Source of the DNA: Nectonema munidae
Taxonomy: Eukaryota > Nematomorpha > Nectonematoida > Nectonematidae
NCBI GenBank assembly: GCA_030549495.1
Contig: JAUIRK010000738.1
Coordinates: forward strand, 1 to 64,000
Direction: 5' to 3'
Length of the DNA stretch: 64,000 bases
Positions 46,426 to 57,815 of this stretch are shown here, in pieces. Position numbers and translations under genes: made by a program. The notes below the pieces were generated by a model. It was not told where the DNA came from and did not search any database. It saw only the letters and a list, made by a program, of their open reading frames with translations. Every line of letters starts with the position of its first letter. Position 1 is the stretch's first letter.

Positions 46426-48429
46426 TGTGAATAATGCTAAATTTTTTTGGGGTAATAAAGCGGGTGAGGATAAAAAAAATTCTTTCGGCAGGACTTAAAC
46501 ACTGACCCATTCAAGCAGGGAATACAAAAAAATCAATTGCAATAGACTGCTGCAATTATATTAAGGAATAAGGCTTTTCATTTTAAACATTGTAAGTTAC
46601 TCACTTGATCCATTATACCAGATTAAGTAATGTTATTATAATTCAAAAAATATTGATTTCATTACAAAAACTTCTGAAATTTTATTGAGAATATTTACAA
46701 ACATTTAAGTTGACGATTTTGTTTTAAAATTCCATCACATTTGCAATTTACAGTTAGAATATACACACAAAGAAAAAGTAGTGATAAAGTTCATTTAAAC
46801 AGCCCAAGTTCGATAGAGGCATTATAAAACTGTTGCAGCAATAAGAAGATATGAATTTAGATGAAACTATTGCTTTGATAAAGAAGTCGAGTTTAGACAC
46901 GGAAAAGGTGATGTTTTTTTAACAGCGGAAATGTCTCGCCAGAAATATTTGAATTGAAAATTTAATTTCAGTCGATAACCTTCAACTTTGGTTAGTTTGG
47001 TTTGTGAGTAGACTTTCGATATTATTTACTTGTTTTACGTTCGAGTTTCAGACATTTTTTAACCCAGAGGAAAAATATGGAATTTATGCATGAACTAGTT
47101 AATATAAAGCCAACCGATATTCATAAAAAAAAATTATAGTTTTTTGAATATTGAATATTTTTCACAATAAAAATTTATGAAATATATCTATTTCTTTTAT
47201 GCAGAGTTAATAATATAATCTTTAATTAAGAATTAATAAAATAGTAAAAAAAAATTAAAAAAGTAGAGGGAAATATCAAATATTCAAACCTCGAGCCCAC
47301 CATCCACTTGTCCCTGAATTTAACTTACGAACTTAACGAGTCTAACTCCTTCAAAAAGGTGATCTTTCACTCAAAAATTTTTGTAACCAGAATTATTTAA
47401 ACATGAAAATTATTTGCATTTTTAAGCAAGGAAAAAAAGTTTTATAAATGATATATCTGTATTTTGTTTTTTTTAATTAATTAAAGCTGTTTGATTGCTT
47501 GTTGTTGGATTGCTTTCTCTTTATAACAAGTAAAATCTGTTGAAATTCTATCGCAAAACTGTTAGAAACAACTTTTAACAGAGAGCCTTTCAGATGACTG
47601 AAGATATAGACTCGTCTCAAGCCAAGGCAATTACCTCACTGTCTACAACACCTGTAACAATAGACTATAAAATATTTTTCCAAGTCTGGAAGATCAGAAT
47701 ATTATCATTTCTAAAGTAACTCAAAATGAAATTATTAAAAGTTGAAGAAATGCTACAGATAGGCTACCCGCTAACTACACACATAATTCAAAATAAATGT
47801 TTCAAATTGTAAACAATTTTTATACGATGAGGATAATACATTTATTTCTATTTGAGCGCTTACTTCTCTTCTTTATGGAGAGAACTCATCTTTAAGAAGC
47901 AAAAATTTATAAGTGATCAGCGTTCTATTCTATTTTATTCACAAAGTTTCGAAAAAACTATATATCGTTATTATATTAAAAAATAACTTAAGTATAACTA
48001 AACAATTGGTACAACTTTCTTTCTACACGTAACAAGAATTAAATTTTCAAAAAAAAATTTTTTAAATTTTTAAAAAATTTTAAAAAGGGTATGAAAAAAA
48101 ATAAAATTTAAAAATTTTTTTAAAAATTCAAAAAAAAAAAAAAAAAAAATTTTTAAGTTTAAAATTTGAAAATTATTACAATTTAATTCTGAATAAAATA
48201 TAGGAAAAAATATTCAAAGAAAATTTTACTAAAATACTTTCATCATGAATAATTTTGAATAATTAGTGCAGAAAAAAATCAAAAAAAAATTTTAATCAAA
48301 AAAAATTTTAGCTTTAAAAATTTTTAAACTCCCCTAGATCATATTATTATTTTTAAATCTCATTTTCACTCAACTATCAATTTTCTAATTATAAAACTTA
48401 ATGAATAATAGATAATTAAATATACATTT
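46426..48429. other. AT-rich stretch, no gene seen
   Basis: 2.0 kb of AT-rich DNA, with an extreme A/T homopolymer zone at 48,040-48,320 that may be a decayed tail or a replication-slippage region. No coding sequence seen. Confidence 0.5.
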
Positions 48430-48434
48430 TAAGC

Positions 48435-49715
48435 ATGGCCCGCGCGTCCTATTAAAATTTGGGGCTTGAGCCCCCTCCCCCCACTCATAAAGTAAACCCC
48501 CCCCCCCCTCCTTAAATGTGACCCCCCCTGCCTCTTATCAATCTCAAGTGACTGTAAAATAGACAATTTTGTTCCATCGTTTTTAATATAAACATTCAGC
48601 AATCAAGCAAGCATATCAACAAAGTTGGCAAGTGCTTAGATATTCCAATCGAATCCAATCCAATCCAAGTGTTATTTAATTAAAGCTTAGTCCTTCCTAA
48701 AATCCCTCAAAGTTCATAAAGTCCCTCAAAGATTGAGTGGCTTTGAATTTGATTCATCCATGAAGCCTAATTCTGATGATAATAATTCAGAAATTGCAAA
48801 AATTAGAAAAATATATAATGAATGCTTTGATTCAGTAATACAGAAAATTTCAAAAAGGTAAAAAATGATATATTACCATTTTGCTTAATGAGTTTTTGGA
48901 ATTTTTCAGATTTGCAGATCAAAAGATTTCTATTATAAATGCTATTAACTGCCTTATGCCTAGTTCAAAAGAACATTTTCTTATGTATGAGAAAATCAAA
49001 CCACTATGCACTCTTCTTGAAATAAAGACTGACGAAAATATTTTATCTTCTCAGTGCTTAGTATTCTATCATTTGAATAATACGTTTTCTATAATAATCG
49101 TTTTTAATATTTGACATAACTATGTTATCAAAACTTTTTTGGATCGAAAGAACTTACGCCCAGGAATAGAAATTTCTTATATTTTGAAAGAATTATATCC
49201 CATCAAGTCCGCCTGTAATGAGATCTTTTCTTTGTATATTGGTAATTATGATATTTTTACTAAAATATTTACTTTACTGTATATTTTTAAGCTGCTTTAA
49301 CAATAGGCATCAGCACAGCGTCGTGTGAAAGAAGTTTTTCAACACTTAAAAGAGTTTTCACTTCTTCACGACAGTCGATGCTGAGTGAAAGAAAAGAAAA
49401 CTTAATAATTCTTTTTCAAGGGAAAAACTCACCAAGAAAGTTACATTTGATGATTTCCTAAAGAATTTTAACAAAAAACTAAGAAGACTAACGTTAACTG
49501 TTTGAACATGGAATATTAACTTATTCACAATTTTTTAATAAAATGATTCTTCTTTAATTTTTGTTTCTCAAAGATAGTTTTCAAATGATTTTCTATATCT
49601 ATTTTTTGTCACATTGATAAAAGCTTTTTTTGAAAAAACTTTAAGTGTATATTCACCACACTAGAAAGTTTGAGCCCCCCCCCCCCACCAAAAAATTTTG
49701 GTTAGCCCGGGTCCT
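48435..49715 (+). mobile_element. hAT transposon relic (dimerisation domain retained)
   Basis: Bounded by GC-rich ends: left 'ggcccgcgcgtcctat' with 'aaaatttggggc', and right, inverted, 'aggacccgggctaacc' with 'aaaattttttgg'. Inside, on the plus strand, an N-proximal open piece lies at 48,881-49,110 (KEHFLMYEKIKPLCTLLEIK). Near 49,290-49,420 is a typical hAT C-terminal dimerisation motif (TIGISTASCERSFSTLKRVF). The pieces are in different frames with stops between them, and the core is mostly lost. Poly-C runs next to both ends are unusual. Confidence 0.75.
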
Positions 49716-49854
49716 GATTTTAAGGGCACTGACCTTTAATGTATATTTGATTCAAATGAAATGAAACTTTTATCATATGTAAAATTTATGCTTAAACAAA
49801 AAAGTTTCCTTCCTTTCCTTCTTTCTATTTACTTTTTAATTTTTGTTATCGGCA

Positions 49855-50040
49855 TCGCATCCAAGTGAAGAATAATCTTACATAACTGGTAGATGGTAGG
49901 AGTAGTCAGGATCGTGTTTCGAACATAGACTATCTGGATCGAGACATTACGTTCCCACCACTAGGCCATTTGCATAGTAATTATCAGAGGTCTGGCAAGA
50001 CCTCCGGGGAGACAACTCGCCAAACTTGCCAGCCTTATTA
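49855..50040 (-). repeat. tRNA-derived SINE, minus strand
   Basis: Minus-strand A-box-like aatggcctagtggtggga and a B-box-like gttcgaaac at about 49,916-49,924 (plus). The plus-strand tail 'tctggcaagacctccgggg' lies upstream in minus sense. Family related to, but distinct from, the 31.5 kb SINE. Confidence 0.5.
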
Positions 50041-50225
50041 TATATTTAAATGTGTAAATCCTAAAATGCTTAAAAATATACTTAAAATAAAAATTTTCAA
50101 AAAATATTTTACATACATATTGAAAGCCACATTTGAAAAATTCTACCTAAAAGTTCAAAAAATTTAACTTTGAAATTGCAGTTTTATTTCATAAAAACTA
50201 TATGATTGGTTGAAATGTTTATGTA

Positions 50226-50355
<130 letters not shown>

Positions 50356-50639
50356 CCAATACTACTTTTTGAAAATTTTTACTTGTTTGATTTGAAGAAA
50401 GAATTAAACTGTTTTTCAATATTTCTTTTTCATGATATATATATCATTAGAAAGCTTATCGTTTGCTACATACTCTAGAATAATTTATTTTTGCAAAAGT
50501 TTTAAAAAATTTTAATAAATGGACATTACTTCAAAAATTTTGTCTAAATTTTTGAAAAATAACGGACCACCTTTTTGTTGAAGCATAATCTGTCTTTTTA
50601 AAAAAAATAAATGAAAATGGTATCATTGGAAAGGTATAC

Positions 50640-51305
50640 CTTTGTGGTTAACATAGGCTAGGTTATACAAATAAATATATTTTCATTTTTCCAAAATCTG
50701 CTTTTATGTGAGGTCAGTCAAGTTTTATCTAGTTTCAAAAATACCAATAATAATTAACGTTCTTAATTTATATAATATTTTTTCAATATTTTATATTCAC
50801 AAAGGTAAAATATGATTTTTTACATTTTAAAATTTCATAGTTGAAGAAATGTCGAAAATTAATATATATTTTTTACTTTTATGGGTCAGTAGTATAGGTC
50901 AGTATAATGTTTTTCTAATAAATTTTAAATTATTTTGAAGTGAAAATGTTGATCGAATGTACAAGATTTGAAGCTATACTCATTGTGGGTAAAATAGGCT
51001 AGGTTTTACAAATAAATATATTTTTATTTTTCCAAAATCCGCTTTTATGTGAGGTCAGTCAACTTTTATCTAGTTTCAAAAATACCAATAATTAACGTGA
51101 TGAGTTTATATATTATTTCTTCAAAATTTTATATTCACAAAGGTAGAATATGGTTTTTAACATTTTAAAATGTCATAGTTAAATAAAACTATGGAAAATT
51201 AATATATATTTTTTACTTTTTATGGGTCAGTAGTATAGGTCAGTATAATATTTTTCTAATAAATTTTAAATTATTTTCAAGTGAAAAATGTCGATTAAAT
51301 GTAAG
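50640..51305. repeat. Tandem duplication, unit about 350 bp
   Basis: Unit 1 (50,640-50,955) and unit 2 (50,990-51,305) are near-identical. Both contain 'cttttatgtgaggtcagtca', then 'tatattcacaaaggta' and 'gggtcagtagtataggtcag', in order. A further partial 'ggtcagtataatgtttatct' lies near 51,940. No coding. Confidence 0.85.
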
Positions 51306-51324
51306 AGTTTTGTTTGATAATCGT

Positions 51325-52855
51325 AGTCTACTTTTATTTAGTTTAGATACAACCTTTCTAATTTTTAACGAAGGCTTCATTAAAAATTATACCGACAGTG
51401 TGCAATAATAAATCACATTATTGATTGTTTTAGGCATAACTATGCAAGAAAGATGAACACATGTTGCATTACGTTTGTGAGCCCAGTGAATTCTTATCTC
51501 GCATACCTCACCCATCTTTAGCACGGTGTGTGGTTTATTTTATCCGTCTAGTGTACGCTTAGTTTATTTGTAGTGTTCCTAGCTTAAATCTTAGTCAAAT
51601 ATTAAAACCTTATAACTTTCACATTTCTCACAAATGCATCATGCGATATACCAAATTAAAGCTTTTTTATGCTTTCAGAATACATTAGTTATATCTTAAG
51701 TACTTAAGAAATACCATTTTACTGTTTTTATTTTCTATGCTTCATACCATTAATTAGCAGATAAGGGATGCATTTTAAACTAAAGCTCCTTTCATTAGGC
51801 AAATTTTTACCTATATTATGTGACAATTTCCAGCACAATTATAAAGCTCTACTCTCAGAATCTAAATTTATTTGTAGTTTTTATAAAATAGTATTAGTTT
51901 TTCCTTTTTTTTTATAAATTAACTTCGTTTTTTTATTGGTCAGTATAATGTTTATCTAATAAATTTAAAATTATTTTTGAAGTAAAAATAGTGAATTATT
52001 TTGTTGGATAATGTTTCCACTATTTATTTTTAGATTTTTATAAAATCATTTTAGTTTTCGGTTTTTTATAAATTAACATAGTTTTTTACTTTTGAATTAA
52101 TCATCCAAAATTTAAGTGCAGTTTGATTTACACTTTGATTCGAAAAAATATGTTTTGGATAAATATTATTTTTATTATTGTTTACTTCATATAAATTTCT
52201 AAAGAGAAGATAAATAGATCAAAATATGTGTTTTAATCAATTTTTCTCAATAAGTATCTAATGATTTATTTTTTTCACGTGTTTTAATAGTTTTTCTCAA
52301 TATAATCTCATGAAATTATTTTTTTCACTATAATCCTAAATTTATTTCTATATTTTTATAAAATAATTATAATTTTGAATCTAACACACACCCTTGAAGA
52401 ATTTGTTTTGTTGGTATCATAGTCTACTTTTATTTAGTTTAGATACAACCTTTCTAAATTTTAACAAGGCTCGTTATATTTATACCGACAGTGTGCAAGA
52501 ATAAAACTATTGATTGTTTTAGGCTACTAAGAAAGGCTTGCTTATTTGTGGCGCAGTGAATTCTTATCTCCATAGCTTCACCACATTTTAGCACGGTGTG
52601 GTTTATTTTATCGGTCTAGTGTACGCTTAGTTTATTTGTAGTGTTCCTAGCTTAAATTTAGTCAAATATTAAAACTTATAACTTTCACATTTCTCAACAA
52701 ATGCATCCTGCGATATACCAAATTAAAGTTTTTTATGGCTTTCAGAATACATTACTTATATCATAAGTCCTTAAGAAATACCATTTTACTGTTTATATTT
52801 TCCATGTGATTCATACCATTAATTAGCAGATAAGGGATGCTTTTAAACAAAACAG
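51325..52855. repeat. Direct duplication with 1.1 kb period
   Basis: 51,325-51,790 recurs at 52,420-52,855. Shared words include tttagtttagatacaacctt, 'ataccgacagtgtgcaa', 'ggtttattttatc' and 'gtgtacgcttagtttatttg'. The copies differ by many small deletions, so the duplication is old. Confidence 0.8.
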
Positions 52856-52964
52856 TAATATATTTGAAGAAATATTTTTTCAGTATAGAGAGTTTAGAAA
52901 ACTCTTCTCTAATATGTAATGATATATTCTCATAACCTGTACGGTTGAGGGTAACAACTTGTGT

Positions 52965-54240
52965 TATCTCCACCGTATATTACGATATTCTTTTCCAACC
53001 TGTATTCTACGATGATTCATCTCCAAACTATATACTACAATGATTCATTTCAACCTGTATACTAGATATTCATCTCCAACCTGTTTACTAGGATGATTCA
53101 TCTTCAACCTGTATACTATGATGGTTTCTATTCCATGTACAAATAACTAGGAGAAATTTCAACTTTCTGTTCACATTCTGTAGATGTAAGATTTGATATA
53201 CCTCATTGGGGAGAGATTAATAAGTTATTACCTATATACATTATACCTGTATACTACGTTGGTTCATCTCCAAACTGTATAGGATAATTCATCTATTTAT
53301 ATATTTTATCAAATATTATAAAATTTGTATCAAAGATGAAAAATATTCTTTAAAAAATAAAAAATATAAACTTTCTGTTCATATTTTGCTACCTCTAGAT
53401 TACAAAAGTTATTACCTATACTTTGATTTGCAGATTTTAAATATTATATTTGTCAATATAAATAAAATTCTATATAAGAATGAAAAATATTCTTTAAAAA
53501 TAAAAAATATCAAATTTTCGTTCATATTTTGTACTATAGATGTTAAAAATTATTACCTATACTTTGAATTTGCAGATTTTAAATATTATATTTGTGAATA
53601 TCAAGAATGAAAATTTCAAATAAAAATATTTATTTTTTAAATATATCGTTGGCTCCCCTTATTTTAAAATTGAAAGATAAATCTAGTCTTTAATAATTAA
53701 TTTTTATCAAATTATGAATACGTAACTAAAAGTAAGGGGGCCAAGATATATTTAAAAGAATAAATATTTTTTGATTTGAACATTTTTCGATTCTTTGATT
53801 ATTGACAAATATAATATTTAAAATAGTGAAATTGAAAGTATAGGTAATAACTTTTGTAACACGTATGAGGTAGAAAATATGAAGAAGTTTGATATTTTTT
53901 GATTTTTTAAAGAATATTTTTCGATTCTTTGATTACAAATTTTATTATGATTATTTGATAAAATATATTATATAGGTTGGAGATGAATTATCGGGTAAAC
54001 AGGTTGGAGATGAACCAACGTAGTATACAGGTATAATGTATATAGGTAATAACTTATGTAGCATCGTCTCCCCGAATAGGTATATCAAATCTTACATCTA
54101 GCAGAATGTGAACAGAAAGTTGAACATTGTCTCTCTAGTTATTTGTACATGGAATAGAAACCATCATAGTATACAGGTTGAAGATGAATCATCCTAGTAA
54201 ACAGGTTGGAGATGAATCATCATAGTATACAGGTTGGAGA
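52965..54240. repeat. Giant palindrome with minisatellite arms
   Basis: Two arms of roughly 600 bp, reverse complements of each other, are centred near 53,700. The innermost pairing is tatatcgttggctcccctta (53,643) against 'gggggccaagatatatt' (53,738). Further out, 'ccatgtacaaataactagg' pairs with 'tctagttatttgtacatgg', and the outer part of each arm holds repeats of 'tccaacctgtatacta(c/t)gatgattcatc'. The left outer arm has more, diverged repeats. No coding sequence inside. Confidence 0.85.
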
Positions 54241-56582
54241 TATATATTTATTTATATATGTAAATGTCTAACAAAGTTACAAAATATGGTGGAAAACATT
54301 AAAAAATTAGAGCATAAGAGGAAAATTCATATTTTATATGTAATACCATAACTATGTAGATATACAATTAAATGTATACCCACGTCCCACATATCAAAAT
54401 ATGAATACACTAAAATGTGAAAAAAGGTGCTTAGTAGTATTATCAGAAGAAACTCATCATAGCTTTGAAAAGAAGAAAAATATCAAAGGATTAAGAAATA
54501 TTGGAAAATAACTTCTAAAAGTAAAAAGAAAATATAAACATTACTACAAAAATAAATGTGTAAAAAATCATAGGGAGAAGCAAGCAATTGAACCATTGAA
54601 GTAAAAAAACTTTTTACATTTACGCTTAAAACTCTTTATATTCTTCAAATATCTGATGCGTAATGTTATGGAAGTTCGATACTTTTATAGATTTATTTTA
54701 AAAAATGTGTTGCTAGTAGCATACCTATTTCTAACATTCATATTTATTATGAGTACTATAATCGATAATATTATTATTCACTATATATTTACTGTTCAAT
54801 TCATTATTAGAACTCATACTTTTATGAACGAAAAATGATTATTTTTATCTAATAATAGGAGGATCACTATTGGATATAAATTTTAATGCTCTATTTTGTT
54901 TCTTTTGTAAGAAGAAGAAGAAGAGACAAGAACGGTTGAAGAAGAGGTAGAAGTTGTCGACCTAAGACAACATATTTATTTTTAGATTTATTAATTATCA
55001 AATTATTTATTTTACACCAGTCTTTAAATTTATTTAAAAAAGAAAAGATTTTTTCTTGGTTTATAATAATTAGATTATAAGTTATTATGCTTCATAATAG
55101 TAGTTGAACTAATTATTAAATAATTTGGATCTATTCAAATTTTAAAGACGGATAAACCATTGAATTTTGAATTTTTAAATGTATATATTTCCAAGGATAT
55201 TTATTCTAAGTCTACTTATTTTTTGATTAGATTATTTTTGGTTGGTTGGTTGGAGATATATCAAAGAACTTTCAGCCGTAAGGCTATATGCTCGCATTAT
55301 ACTTAAGATGGTTTTTAAGAGTAAATTATGTTTTAAGGATAAAAATTTAATATAAAGTTTTAATTGTTTATTTCTGATTCTTTATTATCAGGTCAGGCTA
55401 AAGCATGCACTTAATTGAAATTTTGTGAGTAAGTAAATAGCTTACTCTAACCCTAAAACTAACTCTAATACTAATTTTTACTAATGCTAATTTTACAGTA
55501 TTCCTAACCAAATTGAATTATCACTAACAAATTATTTTGATCAAATAAAAGTATTCAACATGCACAGGTTTACTGACAACAATAATCAGATTGACAATGA
55601 AGATGGAAAATTTTTGAAACATCTCAATATTTGATAAGAAATGCAAAAATGAAAGAACTAAAGTTAACAAATAAAATCTAACGTAAGCTTAACTCTTGTG
55701 ATAATATTTAAATCTTTACGTCTCTACAATACTTGGCACAATATTACGCCTTCAGACTCCAGCTTATGAAATCTTCCATAATGAGGATCAAAAGGAGGAT
55801 AATTGATCTTCATAATGGGGGAAAGAGGTGACCTTAATCCAATAACATAGCGGAGTAGGAGAATACTTCCTGCTTTAAAAAGTACACTTCAACTGAAACA
55901 ATGCCAGCAATTTCGACGAAGGGACTTCATGTACATCTGTTTTCAAATTGTGAATCGTTAGTCAAAAGTGTTCACTCTACGAAACAAATAGAATAAAAGG
56001 ACTTCGAGTTGGATACTGAAGGAAACTTAGTAAGCCTGGCTTACGAACAAGGGCTTAACGTGAAATATTTTTCTAACCTATTGGCTTAAAATTAAAATGT
56101 GACCTTCAAAAATTGGGGGTTCATTTATTTTGGTCAAACATAGAAATATGACGAATGTTGAAGTACATCCTAATCTAAAATGTCTGCCAAACCTAAATAG
56201 TGCAAACAAGTTCACTATTCTAACGCACTCTGATGATCAATTTACTTGTCAAATAATTGTCACTTCACAATACAATCAAATAGGCACACTCCATTTAGCA
56301 CTTTTTTTTATAGTATTTTGACATATAATTACTACTGAAATATAATAAGCATTCACTTTTACTTCGATAAATATTCAACATAATAACTTTTTGTGCGTCT
56401 ATCTAATTTTAATATGTTATCATTCGTAACTGAAAATAAGCACTCTTGTCCTATAATTTGGAATATGGTGAGAGGTCCACCTTGTACTTAAAATTGCTAT
56501 TTTTAAAAATTTATTATTATTTCTTATACTCTTGCAATCCAATTTTTTTGAAAAGTTTTTACTTGAAATTTAAATTTATTTA
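54241..56582. other. AT-rich region upstream of the XKR gene
   Basis: 2.3 kb with no gene assigned. A GAAGAA-rich run at 54,911-54,950 looks like simple sequence. Promoter elements for the XKR gene at 56,583 could not be singled out. Confidence 0.5.
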
Positions 56583-57815
56583 ATGATACAAACTGATGTA
56601 TCTAATAATCAAAACAAGTTTACAAATTACCGCTTTCTTGATTTCGTTTTTCTTATTACTTCGATCTTTTTTTATCTACTAGATGTAGGTACAGATATTT
56701 CTCTTGCTCTTTATTATTTTCGTCATAATCAATTTTGGCTCTTTGTTCTAACACTATTCTTTGTACTGCTTGCGTCTGTTACAATGAATTTACTCTGTTT
56801 AGCCTGGTTTATTAAAGACTTCAATTCTAAACTCTTATCACCTTATTTTTCAAAAATTTCCGCTTTTTTGTGTTTTTTTGCAACAATTCTTCAATTAGGT
56901 CCATTAGTCCAATATATAAAGTCACTTTTTTGTGGAGTAAATATTTTACGTTTTGTTGGTCCTAAAAGAAAGTATTACGTAGCATTAGTGGCAATGGAAG
57001 ATCACGATATTGCATTTTTACGCTTAATAGAAACGTTTACAGAGAGTGTACCCCAATTAATATTACAAATTTATTTGATTCTCAAAACTAAATATATTTT
57101 TAAACTCCTTATATTAACAGTCATTAGTTCTTGGATTTCATCTGCATGGACTATTACTTCTTATTACCGAATGCTACGCTATTCTCGTATTGATAAACTC
57201 AATATAAATATTGGAGCCAGCTTCGTTTACTTTTTATGGCGCTTAGGCACCATTGGTTCACGTATCTTAGCACTTTCGCTTTTAGCAAGTGTTAATTTTT
57301 TCAATTTATTTTACCTTTGTTTAGCTCATTGGTTTATAATGTCTTTCGTAAATATTTTTCGCAAGTCTAACTTTTGCAAAAACTCTTCTAACGCTGACCA
57401 AAGAGCTTCGTTTAGTTATCTTCAACAAATATTAGAATATTTTTATAACTTTCTAATTGGATTTGTACAGATTTTTTGCTGTTTTTCGATCAAAGAAGGA
57501 AAAAATTGTTTATACTTTATATTTTTCTATTCCTTAATTTTTATAGAAGAAATTTATATTTCTTGGATTTGGCATTTTTCATCCATAAACTTCGCTGTAA
57601 ATCTTCGATTAAGCATAATAGCTTCAAATTTAATAACATTTTTTACTGGAATCATATTTATGCTTATATATTATAATTATTTCCACCCTAATGTTAAATC
57701 TAACAATTCCTCACAACAACTTCAGCAACAGACAAATCTTAACCCATGTGTTGAAAAAACTATAAATTATTTCTCTAATGCCTACATCTCAAGTATTCCA
57801 AATACTACCTTCTGA
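56583..57815 (+). CDS. XK-related protein (XKR family), intronless
   Basis: Multi-pass membrane protein of the XK/CED-8 family. Members such as XKR8 and worm CED-8 scramble phosphatidylserine at the plasma membrane after caspase cleavage in apoptosis. The 410-codon frame runs from the ATG at 56,583 to a TGA with no interruption. Family landmarks: an early membrane pair with DVGTDISLALYYFRHNQFW (residues about 34-52), ATILQLGPLVQYIKSLFCG (about 101-119), KRKYYVALVAMEDHDIAFLR, then the highly typical ETFTESVPQLILQIYLIL (about 153-170), and SSWISSAWTITSYYRMLRYS. About eight to ten hydrophobic segments fill the rest. The C-tail is Gln/Asn-rich, and I see no DxxD-type caspase site. The host genes nearby are intron-rich, so this could be a retrogene, or the lineage may simply lack introns. 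XKR paralogue identity is open. Confidence 0.85.
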   Translation: MIQTDVSNNQNKFTNYRFLDFVFLITSIFFYLLDVGTDISLALYYFRHNQFWLFVLTLFFVLLASVTMNLLCLAWFIKDFNSKLLSPYFSKISAFLCFFATILQLGPLVQYIKSLFCGVNILRFVGPKRKYYVALVAMEDHDIAFLRLIETFTESVPQLILQIYLILKTKYIFKLLILTVISSWISSAWTITSYYRMLRYSRIDKLNINIGASFVYFLWRLGTIGSRILALSLLASVNFFNLFYLCLAHWFIMSFVNIFRKSNFCKNSSNADQRASFSYLQQILEYFYNFLIGFVQIFCCFSIKEGKNCLYFIFFYSLIFIEEIYISWIWHFSSINFAVNLRLSIIASNLITFFTGIIFMLIYYNYFHPNVKSNNSSQQLQQQTNLNPCVEKTINYFSNAYISSIPNTTF

